Source of the DNA: Chitinophagaceae bacterium
GTDB taxonomy: Bacteria > Bacteroidota > Bacteroidia > Chitinophagales > Chitinophagaceae
DNA length: 8,507 nucleotides
Reading direction: 5' to 3'
NCBI GenBank assembly: GCA_017853235.1
Contig: JAFMJX010000072.1
Coordinates: forward strand, 1 to 8,507
Positions 1 to 7,372 of this stretch are shown here, in pieces; the first letter of the stretch is position 1; each line of letters opens with the position of its first letter. A model generated the notes under the pieces. It was given only the letters and a program-made list of their open reading frames with translations. It searched no databases and was not told where the DNA came from. The translations under genes were made by a program, and so were the position numbers.

Positions 1-1
1 T

Positions 2-472
2 ATGAGCAACTTTAAATTAGATGTGGATAGCCCTTATCCCATTCCAACTAAGGAAACTTATAAGCAAAAACCCGATCCTTTACCTTATCCTAAACGTAAA
101 ATTAGATACGCGCATTTAGGAAAGAATTTAGAATTGGTGATTGATAAAGCCATGGCAGAAAAAGATGAAGAAAAGAAAGCTGGCTTTGCACACGCCATTG
201 CGCATTATATGAAACTTGCTTACAGCAACTGGCATAAGGAATTGGTTCAAGATGATGCCATTCGTAATGAATTAAATGCCATCACTGGTGGAGAATTAGA
301 ATTTAGCAACACTCCTTATATTAAGCATCGTAATCAAAACTTTGAACGTGATGATTATCGTCCTGCTGGTGGTCGTTGGCAAAATAACCGCAACAACAAT
401 AATCGCCGTGGTCCTGGTGGCGGTGGCGGTGGTCGCAACAACAATAATAGAAATTTTAAGAAAAGATATTAA
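2..472 (+). CDS. DUF4290 family protein, 5'-truncated by the window edge
   Basis: This is the C-terminal 156 residues of a DUF4290 protein, a family of unknown function found in Bacteroidota. The recognisable core is the segment starting MSNFKLDVDSPYPIP, followed by a K/R-rich stretch and a helical region (about residues 37-90). From memory, this Met is internal in full-length relatives, which carry a further N-terminal helical half. The frame is open to base 1, so I treat the gene as partial although an ATG is present at base 2. Residues 119-156 form a low-complexity tail rich in Arg, Asn and Gly, with an RNNNNR module repeated at 130-135 and 145-150 and a run of six Gly between them. Such tails are typical of disordered nucleic-acid-binding regions, but no function is shown. 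The gene ends in a strong hairpin at 487-529. The family call is fairly sure; the role is unknown. Confidence 0.8.
   Translation: MSNFKLDVDSPYPIPTKETYKQKPDPLPYPKRKIRYAHLGKNLELVIDKAMAEKDEEKKAGFAHAIAHYMKLAYSNWHKELVQDDAIRNELNAITGGELEFSNTPYIKHRNQNFERDDYRPAGGRWQNNRNNNNRRGPGGGGGGRNNNNRNFKKRY
389..448 (+). repeat. 15-bp in-frame direct repeat coding for RNNNN
   Basis: The sequence CGCAACAACAATAAT occurs at 389-403 and again at 434-448, exactly 45 bp (15 codons) apart. Both copies lie in the reading frame of the DUF4290 protein and code for RNNNN. Between them is a GGT/GGC-rich run coding for Gly. The identical codons suggest a recent duplication or slippage within the low-complexity tail. Confidence 0.8.
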
Positions 473-486
473 GAGATTATTTTAAA

Positions 487-529
487 ACAAAGAGGTCCCG
501 ACTCTAAAATAGAGTCGGGACCTCTTTGT
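487..529. terminator. Bidirectional hairpin terminator between convergent genes
   Basis: A perfect 20-bp inverted repeat (arms 487-506 and 510-529) closes a three-base AAA loop. The stem has an A-rich foot on the left (ACAAAGAG) and the matching T-rich foot on the right (CTCTTTGT), with a GC-rich core (GGTCCCGACTC). It therefore works as a terminator read from either side without a separate long T-tract. It sits 15 bp after the DUF4290 stop and 31 bp past the stop of the opposing S10 peptidase gene, which is where a shared terminator is expected. Confidence 0.85.
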
Positions 530-559
530 AACTTATATGCCTTATTTTATCAAAATCAC

Positions 560-2101
560 TTACTTAAAAATAGCTGGTGTGCCAGGAGGGGGAACACTCT
601 TTTTTAGGAAAGCTCTTAAATGATCATTACTTGTTGCTAAATCTTCTTTGCGCAAGTACATCATGTGTCCACTTTTATATCCTTCCCAAAACATACGATC
701 TTGAATTTTTCCTGCTGGATCCATTTGCCACATATTATACTTTGCGTTAAAATAATCACACGCACCATCATAATAACCAGACTGCACTAATAAATGCAAG
801 TATGGATTTTCCATCATAGCTTGACGTAAGTTATCACCTGTTTTATTATTGGTTTGATCCCATGGATAAGTAGGTCCAAATATGTAATAACTTAAATCGG
901 TTTTATATCCTAATTCATCACGCAAATACATATTGATTGCGGGAGTGAATGAATGTTCCCAGGATACTAATTCTGAATTATAATCTGGTTTTTGACCAGC
1001 ATTAATTTTATCAATACCAATATATCTTGAATCTAAGCGTCCTACTGTTTTTCCTTGATCTCGTAATAATTCTTTCCAAAAATAATCATATGGAATATTC
1101 AAAGATTGTTGTGCCACAACGCTCTCACTTAATCCAATATATTTAGACACTTTTTTTACCATCTCTTTTCGCTTCTCTGCAGACAAAGCGCCACCTTGCG
1201 CAATGGCAGGCAACAATTCATTAACAGTGAACGATTCCACTTCAGGTAAATACGCAGGTAAATCCTTTGCTAAAAATTCGGGTGCTAACTTTTTATGATG
1301 CCATGCAGTAGCTGCCATATATGGAATGCGTAAAGCAGCATCTGATACTGCATCACGATCAATTCCTAAATCGGTAGGAGATACTAATATCACCCCATTC
1401 AAAAACATCCAATGTCTATTTTGTAATTCTAATGATAAACCAGATACACGTGTGGTACCATAACTTTCTCCAATTAAAAATTTAGGAGAAGCCCATCTTT
1501 TTTGACGCGCAACAAATGCGTTAATCCAATCTGCTAAATATTTAATATCTGCATTCACTCCAAAAAATTTAGAAGTAGGCACAGATTTATCTATAATACG
1601 AGAAAAACCAGTATTCACTGGATCGATGTAAACAATGTCTGCAACATCTAAAAGGGATTGCGGATTATCTTCAAATCCATAAGGTTGAATAGGATAGCCT
1701 TCGTCGTCAATTTTTAAACGCTTAGGTCCAGTATAACCAATATGCATCCAAACGCTTGCGGTGCCAGGACCACCATTAAATGAAATTACTAAAGGACGTG
1801 TTTCTTTATTAGTCACATCGGTACGTTCATAGTACACATAAAACAAAGCTGCAATAGCTTTTCCATCATCATCCCAAACGGGCTGTGTGGTGGCTGTTAC
1901 TTTATAAGGTACTTTTTGTCCTTTAATCGTGACCTCTCCTTTATTTTCAGTTTTTTGGGACAGATTAAGTTCACGTTTAAAATCAGCATTGGGATCTTTT
2001 TCGGAAGTCTTTGCAGCGGGTGCAGTTGCTTCTGCAGGACGCTGTGCAATTCCCATAATGCTTGCCAACACCAACAAAAGGGTAAATAGTTGCTTTTGCA
2101 T
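560..2101 (-). CDS. Exported S10 serine carboxypeptidase-like protein
   Basis: A 513-residue peptidase S10 family member with an alpha/beta-hydrolase fold. In characterised relatives the family removes C-terminal residues from peptides. Residues 1-19 are a signal peptide (MQKQLFTLLLVLASIMGIA, cleavage probably before Gln20), so the enzyme should be periplasmic or beyond. Visible motifs are the oxyanion/substrate loop NGGPG at 109-113, the nucleophile elbow GESYG with Ser213, the SGYYD segment with probable catalytic Asp445, and SGHMMY with probable catalytic His479. The complete triad suggests an active enzyme. Length is normal for bacterial S10 proteins. The start at 2101 is supported by the signal peptide beginning right at this Met. 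It converges on the DUF4290 gene and is divergent from gmk; a possible promoter lies at 2134-2163. The substrate cannot be told from sequence. Confidence 0.9.
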   Translation of the reverse strand: MQKQLFTLLLVLASIMGIAQRPAEATAPAAKTSEKDPNADFKRELNLSQKTENKGEVTIKGQKVPYKVTATTQPVWDDDGKAIAALFYVYYERTDVTNKETRPLVISFNGGPGTASVWMHIGYTGPKRLKIDDEGYPIQPYGFEDNPQSLLDVADIVYIDPVNTGFSRIIDKSVPTSKFFGVNADIKYLADWINAFVARQKRWASPKFLIGESYGTTRVSGLSLELQNRHWMFLNGVILVSPTDLGIDRDAVSDAALRIPYMAATAWHHKKLAPEFLAKDLPAYLPEVESFTVNELLPAIAQGGALSAEKRKEMVKKVSKYIGLSESVVAQQSLNIPYDYFWKELLRDQGKTVGRLDSRYIGIDKINAGQKPDYNSELVSWEHSFTPAINMYLRDELGYKTDLSYYIFGPTYPWDQTNNKTGDNLRQAMMENPYLHLLVQSGYYDGACDYFNAKYNMWQMDPAGKIQDRMFWEGYKSGHMMYLRKEDLATSNDHLRAFLKKSVPPPGTPAIFK

Positions 2102-2133
2102 AATACAATTATTTAATTGATAAATTTTATACT

Positions 2134-2163
2134 TAAATATACGGCATAATTGGAGTTATCAAC
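2134..2163 (-). promoter_or_regulatory. Possible promoter of the S10 peptidase gene
   Basis: Read on the minus strand, GTTG (2163-2160) is followed after 18 nt by TATATTTA (2141-2134). This resembles the Bacteroidota sigma pattern TTTG, spacer of about 19, TAnnTTTG, with one mismatch in each element. It would give a leader of roughly 25 nt before the ATG at 2101. In such AT-rich DNA a chance match is quite possible. Confidence 0.35.
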
Positions 2164-2245
2164 GAGTCAGATAATTTATTTATTTAGGCGGTATTTATGT
2201 AATTTTAGTCCTGTTGAAATTGTTATTCCAAAAAATCTTCATAGG

Positions 2246-2821
2246 ATGTCCGCAACCTTTCAAAAAGTAATCATTCTCACTGCTCCTTCTGGTGCGGGCA
2301 AAACTTCTATTAGCAAATATTTGTTGCAACAGTTTCCTCAATTTACTTTTTCCATATCCGCCACCACAAGGGCTCCTAGAGGTGCAGAGCAAGATGGTGT
2401 TGACTATCATTTTATAAATACACCCACTTTTGAAGGGTATATTTATCAGGACGCGTTTTTAGAATATGAAATGGTGTATGAGGGTATTTATTATGGCACA
2501 TTAAAATCCGAATTAGATCGTATTTGGAATCAAGGAAAAATTCCTTTGTTGGATATAGATGTGAAAGGGGCGATTAAAGTACAAAAACAATTAGGCGAAA
2601 AATGTTTGTCTATTTTTATTCAACCTCCTTCCATTGAAGCGTTGAAAGAACGTTTACAAAAACGACAAACCGAAACCCCCGAAAGCATACAAATGAGATT
2701 AGATAAAGCTGCGTACGAAATAAGTTTTAGCCATGAGTTTAATGCTATTATTAAAAATGAAAATTTAGAAACAGCCTGCGCTGAAACCAAAAAAATAATT
2801 AGTGCATTTATGCTTAAATAA
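2246..2821 (+). CDS. gmk: Guanylate kinase
   Basis: A cytoplasmic enzyme that phosphorylates GMP to GDP with ATP, an essential step of guanine nucleotide synthesis. From the ATG at 2246 it is 191 residues, close to the usual family length. The P-loop APSGAGKT is at 13-20, the GMP-binding region with TTRAPR (40-45) and GVDYHF (51-56) follows, then the EYEMVYEGIYYGT stretch (73-85), the DIDVKG motif (103-108) and the lid segment RLQKRQTETPESIQMRL (about 126-142). The frame stays open upstream to a TTG at 2150, but that would add a 32-residue extension unlike the family. The ATG directly before SATFQKVIILTAPSGAGK is the sensible start. Seven bases separate its stop from the next gene, so gmk and the dehydrogenase are probably co-transcribed. 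Confidence 0.95.
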   Translation: MSATFQKVIILTAPSGAGKTSISKYLLQQFPQFTFSISATTRAPRGAEQDGVDYHFINTPTFEGYIYQDAFLEYEMVYEGIYYGTLKSELDRIWNQGKIPLLDIDVKGAIKVQKQLGEKCLSIFIQPPSIEALKERLQKRQTETPESIQMRLDKAAYEISFSHEFNAIIKNENLETACAETKKIISAFMLK

Positions 2822-2828
2822 ACAAGCC

Positions 2829-3647
2829 ATGTCATTACAAGGAAAAACAGTTTTTATTACCGGTGGTAGCAGAGGAATTGGAAAAGCAATAGCTTTAAAA
2901 TTAGCCGGAGCAGGAGCCAACATCGTTATTGCAGCTAAGTCTGTTGAAGAAGATCCAAGACTTGGTGGGACTATTTTTTCGGCAGCTGCCGAAGTAGAAG
3001 CATTAGGGGTGAAAGCTTTGGCAGTGCAAGTAGATATTAGAGATGAAGCACAAATTGCTCATGCGATTCAAAAAACAGTAGACAGTTTTGGTGGAATTGA
3101 CATTGTGATTAATAATGCCAGCGCCATTCAACTAACAGATACAGCTGGCACTCCAAGTAAACGTTTTGATTTAATGCACAGTATTAATGTGCGTGGCACT
3201 TTTTTAGTTGTACAACATGCCCTTCCTTATTTAAAAAAATCATCGCATGCACATATTTTAACTTTATCTCCACCCATTAATATAGCACCCAAATGGTTAG
3301 GGCCTCATGTTGCTTATACTATTTCAAAATACGATATGAGCATGATGACATTGGGCTGGGCAGAAGAATTTAAAGAAGATGGAATTGCTTGTAATTCACT
3401 GTGGCCGCGCACTACGATTGATACAGCTGCTGTGCGTAATTTATTAGGTGGCGAAATGTTGGCCAATATGAGTCGTACGCCCGCCATCATTGCAGATGCT
3501 GCTTTCTTTATTTTAAGCAAAGAAAAATTAACTTACACTGGCCAAACTTTTATAGACGAAGAAGTATTAGCAAAAGAAGGTATCACCAATTTAGCACATT
3601 ATTCGGTGGTACCTGGTGCAAAATTATTTGATGATTTATTTTTATAA
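2829..3647 (+). CDS. Short-chain dehydrogenase/reductase, HSDL2-like
   Basis: A 272-residue classical-type SDR, an NAD(P)-dependent oxidoreductase. The Rossmann motif TGGSRGIG is at 11-18, the NNAS motif at 95-98, and the active-site residues Ser147, Tyr163 and Lys167 (YxxxK) are present. The long stretch between strands 2 and 3 (AAKSVEEDPRLGGTI), the LSPP segment and the LWPRTTIDTAAVRNLLGG segment match the HSDL2 subgroup (hydroxysteroid dehydrogenase-like 2). The SCP2 sterol-carrier domain fused to vertebrate HSDL2 is absent, as expected in bacterial members. The physiological substrate of the subgroup is not settled; the name does not imply steroid activity here. I chose the ATG at 2829 because it gives the standard MSLQGKT start. 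An in-frame ATG at 2802 lies inside gmk and adds an unlikely extension. No clear Shine-Dalgarno is visible. Confidence 0.9.
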   Translation: MSLQGKTVFITGGSRGIGKAIALKLAGAGANIVIAAKSVEEDPRLGGTIFSAAAEVEALGVKALAVQVDIRDEAQIAHAIQKTVDSFGGIDIVINNASAIQLTDTAGTPSKRFDLMHSINVRGTFLVVQHALPYLKKSSHAHILTLSPPINIAPKWLGPHVAYTISKYDMSMMTLGWAEEFKEDGIACNSLWPRTTIDTAAVRNLLGGEMLANMSRTPAIIADAAFFILSKEKLTYTGQTFIDEEVLAKEGITNLAHYSVVPGAKLFDDLFL

Positions 3648-3672
3648 GATTTTACATTTTTAATAACTCCCT

Positions 3673-5136
3673 ATGAAAAAACTATTTTTATTATGTGGCA
3701 TGATGGCTTGTTTATTTGTTCAAGCACAAAAAAAAGTAAAAGCAGATCCTATTGAGGCACAAATTAACGCTGCTAAAACAGCTGCTTTAAATAGTATCAA
3801 TGCGACTTATGAAGCAGATAAAAAAACAGCGTTGCAAATATGGAATTACGCCGAAGTAGGTTATAAAGAAACCAAAAGCTCGGCACTTCATGTACAAAAT
3901 TTAAAAGCTGCCGGATTTACCGTTGAAACTGGCCTTGCTGATATTCCTACTTCTTTTGTAGCCACCTATGGTAGTGGTTCTCCTGTGATTGGAATACTTG
4001 CTGAATTTGATGCATTACCTGGTTTGTCTCAGGAAGCAAATCCTATAAAAAAGGGAATGGATGGTAAGGATGCAGGTCATGGATGTGGTCATCATTTATT
4101 TGGGACAGCAAGTGTATCTGCAGGTATTGCTATTAAAAAATTGATTGAAGAAAAAAAATTAACAGGAACGATTAAAGTGTACGGTTGTCCTGCGGAAGAA
4201 GGAGGAAGTGGTAAAGTATATATGGTGCGTGCAGGTTTGTTCAATGGCGTTGACGCAGTGATTCATTGGCATCCTGGAAATGCAAATGAAGTAAATTTAA
4301 AAAGTGCTTTAGCTAATAAATCTGCTAAATTTAGATTTTATGGTATTTCTGCTCACGCAGCATCTGCTCCCGAACAAGGTCGCTCTGCTTTAGATGCCGT
4401 AGAAGCAATGGATCATATGGTGAACATGATGCGTGAACACATTCCTCAAGAAACTCGTATTCATTATGTCATCACGAGTGGTGGTAAAGCACCCAATGTA
4501 GTTCCCGATTATGCAGAAGTGTATTATTATGTTCGTCATCCAAAACGTGCAGATGTAGTTTCTATTTTTGACAGAGTAGTGAAAGCTGCCGAAGGAGCTG
4601 CTTTAGGAACAGGCACTACCATGAAATATGAAATCATTGGCGGCACTCATGATTTATTGTTAAATAGAACCCTTGCCGAAGCTATGCAAACAAATTTAGA
4701 AAAGGTTGGGGGCGTTACCTATTCAGAACAAGAAAAAGAATTTGGTTCTAAAATTCAATCTACTTTTTTTACACAAGCACCTTCCTTAGACGAAGCTTCA
4801 AAAATTAGACCATTAAAAATGGTGAATGATGCGGGTGGTGGTTCCACTGACGTGGGAGATGTAAGTTATGTAATTCCTACTGTTGGATTGAATGCTGCCA
4901 CTTGGGTACCAGGCACACCTGCACACAGCTGGCAAGCAGTAGCTTGCGGAGGCACCGAGATTGGTATTAAAGGAATGCAAGTTGCCAGCAAAACAATGGC
5001 AATGACTGCTGTAGATTTATTCAGCAAGCCTGAACTTATAAAACTAGCTTCCGAAGAATTTAAAAAAGCAAAAGGTGACTATAACTATAAAGCTTTATTA
5101 GGAGATCGCAAACCTGCTTTAAATTATCGCGATTAA
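3673..5136 (+). CDS. Exported M20D amidohydrolase, AbgB-like
   Basis: A 487-residue M20-family metallo-amidohydrolase, closest in motif pattern to AbgB, a subunit of p-aminobenzoyl-glutamate hydrolase, and to related amidases of N-acylated amino acids. Probable metal ligands and catalytic residues are Cys138 and His140 in HGCGHH, Glu175/Glu176 in PAEEGG, His198 in HWHPG and His418 in TPAHSWQA. The AbgB-like signatures GEFDALPGLSQ-type (here LAEFDALPGLSQ, 109-120) and STDVGDVSYVIPT (401-413) are clear. The dimerisation/lid domain occupies about 210-330. Unlike E. coli AbgB it begins with a signal peptide (MKKLFLLCGMMACLFVQA, cleavage before Gln19), so it should act in the periplasm. It follows the dehydrogenase by 25 nt; a weak -7-like TACATTTT at 3653-3660 might give it its own promoter. 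The true substrate is uncertain. Confidence 0.88.
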   Translation: MKKLFLLCGMMACLFVQAQKKVKADPIEAQINAAKTAALNSINATYEADKKTALQIWNYAEVGYKETKSSALHVQNLKAAGFTVETGLADIPTSFVATYGSGSPVIGILAEFDALPGLSQEANPIKKGMDGKDAGHGCGHHLFGTASVSAGIAIKKLIEEKKLTGTIKVYGCPAEEGGSGKVYMVRAGLFNGVDAVIHWHPGNANEVNLKSALANKSAKFRFYGISAHAASAPEQGRSALDAVEAMDHMVNMMREHIPQETRIHYVITSGGKAPNVVPDYAEVYYYVRHPKRADVVSIFDRVVKAAEGAALGTGTTMKYEIIGGTHDLLLNRTLAEAMQTNLEKVGGVTYSEQEKEFGSKIQSTFFTQAPSLDEASKIRPLKMVNDAGGGSTDVGDVSYVIPTVGLNAATWVPGTPAHSWQAVACGGTEIGIKGMQVASKTMAMTAVDLFSKPELIKLASEEFKKAKGDYNYKALLGDRKPALNYRD

Positions 5137-5151
5137 TCCATAAGCTGTTTT

Positions 5152-6672
5152 TTAGTCATTGTTTTCCGGTCTCATTTGAGGGAAGAATAAGACATCTTGT
5201 ATAGATGGTTGATTTAACATCATCATACATAATCTATCTATTCCTATTCCAATACCAGAAGTAGGTGGCATGCCATATTCCAATGCACGTAAAAAGTCAT
5301 GATCAATAAACATAGCTTCATCATCGCCTCTTTCCATTAATGCCAATTGATCTTCAAAACGCTTACGTTGATCAATGGGATCATTTAATTCAGAATAAGC
5401 ATTGGCTAATTCCTTACCATTCACCATTAGCTCAAAACGTTCTACCAAACCTTCTTTACTACGATGCTTTTTGGTAAGTGGGCTCATTTCCACAGGATAA
5501 TCAATAATAAAAGTAGGCTGGATATATTTTGATTCACTAGTAGCACCAAATATTTCATCAATCAACTTTCCTTTTCCAATAGTGGGAGGAACATCAATAT
5601 GTAATTGCTTGCACACTTCTCTTAAACCCGCTTCATCCTTACCGCTAATATCAATTCCTGTATTTTCTTGAATCGCTTCCATGATGCTCACTCTGCGATA
5701 TGGAGCTTTAAAATTAATAGTTGTATCTCCTACTTTTACTTCGGTAGTTCCGTGTAATGTCATTGCAATTTTTTCAAATAATTGCTCTGTGATTTCCATC
5801 ATCCAAAAATAATCCTTGTAAGCAGTATACCATTCTAACACAGTAAACTCAGGATTGTGTGTACGATCCATCCCCTCATTACGGAAGTTGCGGCTAAACT
5901 CATATACCCAATCAAATCCACCTACAATCAAACGCTTTAAATATAATTCATTTGCAATACGTAAATAAAAGGGTACATCTAAAGCATTATGATGGGTAAT
6001 AAAAGGTCTTGCTGCCGCTCCACCAGGAATGGCTTGCAATACAGGTGTATCCACTTCCAACGCACCTCTTGAATTCAAAAATGTTCTAATGGTCGTCATT
6101 AAAGTAGTACGTTTTACAAAAGTATCTTTCACGTCGGGATTAATAATTAAATCGGCATAACGTTGACGATATCTAAATTCAGGATCGGTCACTGCATCAA
6201 ACACATGTCCATCTTCATCGCGCTTCACCACAGGTAATGGCTTTAATGATTTAGCTAATAATGTAACTGTGTTAGCATGTAAAGAGGTTTCACCTGTTTT
6301 GGTGATAAACACATAACCTGTTGCACCAATAATATCCCCCAAGTCCATTCCGTTTTTAGTGATGACGTCCCAATAGGTTTTGTCGTCCCCTGGACAAATT
6401 TCATCTCTCTTAATATATAGCTGAAATATACCTTGGTCATCTTGCACTTTTACAAACATGACCTTTCCCTTATCATTCACACTCATTATACGACCCGCCA
6501 CACATACTGCTGTAAATTGATCCTTGGTTTCCTCGCTATAGTTTTTTTTGATATCCTGAGAATAGTGAGTAATAGGGTATAAAGGAGCTGGGTATGGATT
6601 GATTCCCGCTGCCTCCAATTGTTGCAATTTCTCTCTTCTAATAATTTCCTGTTCTGAAAGGTTCTGACTCAT
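5152..6672 (-). CDS. lysS: Lysyl-tRNA synthetase, class II
   Basis: A cytoplasmic enzyme that charges tRNA-Lys with lysine using ATP. It is 506 residues, the usual bacterial LysS length. After an N-terminal helix (residues 1-30) comes the OB-fold anticodon-binding domain (about 52-150). The class II catalytic core follows: motif 1 around 196-212 (FLNSRGALEVDTPVL), motif 2 around 257-278 with FRNEGMDRTHNPEFT, and motif 3 GIGIGIDRL at 473-481. All key elements are intact. The start at 6672 gives the typical MSQNLSEQEIIRREKL opening. It lies 49 bp downstream of rluE on the same strand and has its own good -7 element (6699-6706), so it may be transcribed both alone and by read-through. It converges on the M20 gene with only 15 bp between the stops and no hairpin in between. 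Confidence 0.97.
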   Translation of the reverse strand: MSQNLSEQEIIRREKLQQLEAAGINPYPAPLYPITHYSQDIKKNYSEETKDQFTAVCVAGRIMSVNDKGKVMFVKVQDDQGIFQLYIKRDEICPGDDKTYWDVITKNGMDLGDIIGATGYVFITKTGETSLHANTVTLLAKSLKPLPVVKRDEDGHVFDAVTDPEFRYRQRYADLIINPDVKDTFVKRTTLMTTIRTFLNSRGALEVDTPVLQAIPGGAAARPFITHHNALDVPFYLRIANELYLKRLIVGGFDWVYEFSRNFRNEGMDRTHNPEFTVLEWYTAYKDYFWMMEITEQLFEKIAMTLHGTTEVKVGDTTINFKAPYRRVSIMEAIQENTGIDISGKDEAGLREVCKQLHIDVPPTIGKGKLIDEIFGATSESKYIQPTFIIDYPVEMSPLTKKHRSKEGLVERFELMVNGKELANAYSELNDPIDQRKRFEDQLALMERGDDEAMFIDHDFLRALEYGMPPTSGIGIGIDRLCMMMLNQPSIQDVLFFPQMRPENND

Positions 6673-6698
6673 TGATGTTTATATTATAATAGTAAGTG

Positions 6699-6729
6699 CA
6701 AAAGTAAAACTTAGCAGTCAATTAACGAA
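6699..6729 (-). promoter_or_regulatory. Probable lysS promoter
   Basis: On the minus strand TACTTTTG (6706-6699) matches the Bacteroidota -7 element TAnnTTTG exactly. TTCG (6729-6726), one base off TTTG, lies 19 nt upstream, the expected spacing. The upstream element overlaps the rluE stop codon. Predicted transcription would begin near 6692, giving a leader of about 20 nt. Confidence 0.5.
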
Positions 6730-7303
6730 GAATGCCTTTTTGAACTTGCTCCAAGGTTAAAGTGATGCAATCTTCGGGTTGCATTTGATCAATCGTGAAA
6801 TCCCCTAATTGTGCCCTAATGAGTCGAAGTACCGGGAAACCCACGCTGGCGAACATTTTTCGGACCTGTCTATTTTTACCCTCTGTTAACTGGATGGATA
6901 CCCAACTGGTAGGGATGTTTTTACGAAATCGAATAGGGGGATTACGGTCGGGTACTTGAATATCCTGCGGCAATAGTTGTAAGGTTGCTTTTTTTGTGAG
7001 ATAGGGCTTTCCATCCACCGAAATTGTAACCCCTTTTGATAATTGATGAATGGCAGCTTCTGAAATTTGTCCATCTACTTGTACCCAATAGGTTCTTGCA
7101 TGTTCAAATGAAGGATGCAATAATGCATGATTCATACTTTTATCATTGGTTAATAATAACAAACCTTCACTATCATAATCTAATCTTCCAACCGGATACA
7201 CATCTTTAGGGACATTTAAAATATCCTTTAAACATAATTTATGATCCAAAGTAGTGAACTGAGAAAGTACTTGATATGGTTTATATATTAAAAAGTAATG
7301 CAT
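6722..7303 (-). CDS. rluE: 23S rRNA pseudouridine synthase, RluE-like (RsuA family)
   Basis: A 193-residue pseudouridine synthase of the RsuA/RluB/E/F family. E. coli RluE converts U2457 of 23S rRNA; the same target is inferred here, not shown. The catalytic motif GRLDYDSEGLLLLTND is at 39-54 with Asp42 as the nucleophile. The RNPPIRFRKNIPTSW stretch (120-134) and EGKNRQVRKM (141-150) are characteristic of the RluE branch. No S4 RNA-binding domain is present, which fits RluE. The frame is open upstream to a GTG at 7414, but relatives start at the sequence MHYFLIYKPYQVLSQF, so I chose the ATG at 7303. The upstream 37 codons instead overlap a structured leader with an intrinsic terminator (7332-7372). 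The gene precedes lysS on the same strand by 49 bp. Confidence 0.92.
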   Translation of the reverse strand: MHYFLIYKPYQVLSQFTTLDHKLCLKDILNVPKDVYPVGRLDYDSEGLLLLTNDKSMNHALLHPSFEHARTYWVQVDGQISEAAIHQLSKGVTISVDGKPYLTKKATLQLLPQDIQVPDRNPPIRFRKNIPTSWVSIQLTEGKNRQVRKMFASVGFPVLRLIRAQLGDFTIDQMQPEDCITLTLEQVQKGILR

Positions 7304-7331
7304 GAAAAATAAGATAAAACATCGTGTTCCT

Positions 7332-7372
7332 AAAAAAACAAAGTCCCCCTGATTTGCTCTGGAGGACCTCGT
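7332..7372 (-). terminator. Intrinsic terminator in the rluE leader
   Basis: In the minus-strand transcript bases 7372-7361 pair with 7349-7338 in a 12-bp stem with three G-U wobbles, around an 11-nt loop (7360-7350). Six uridines follow (7337-7332). In the plus-strand transcript the wobbles become A-C mismatches and no T-tract follows, so the element is oriented for the minus strand. It ends 28 nt before the rluE start codon. It either attenuates rluE or ends a separate small RNA. Confidence 0.6.

Noticed and set aside
19..27. DnaA-box-like TGTGGATAG within the DUF4290 gene
   Set aside because: It lies in the conserved coding sequence for DVDS and is one base off consensus, so it is explained by the protein.
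1929..2120. 63-codon plus-strand open frame over the start of the S10 peptidase gene
   Set aside because: It lies opposite the signal peptide and N-terminal coding sequence of a well-supported gene, has no recognisable protein features and is best read as a shadow.
2150..2245. N-terminal extension of Gmk from a TTG
   Set aside because: It adds 32 residues absent from the family; the ATG at 2246 gives the canonical N-terminus just before the P-loop.
2195..2410. 71-codon minus-strand open frame over gmk
   Set aside because: It is antisense to the gmk P-loop region, with a composition unlike a protein family I know.
2620..2835. 71-codon minus-strand open frame over the end of gmk
   Set aside because: It is a shadow of gmk; its hydrophobic residues reflect the complement of AT-rich codons.
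3314..3520. 68-codon minus-strand open frame inside the dehydrogenase gene
   Set aside because: It is fully antisense to the conserved active-site region of the SDR and shows no family features.
6255..6440. 61-codon minus-strand open frame inside lysS
   Set aside because: It is an alternative frame within the OB-fold coding region of an intact lysS.
6886..7074. 62-codon minus-strand open frame inside rluE
   Set aside because: It is an alternative frame within the intact rluE gene.
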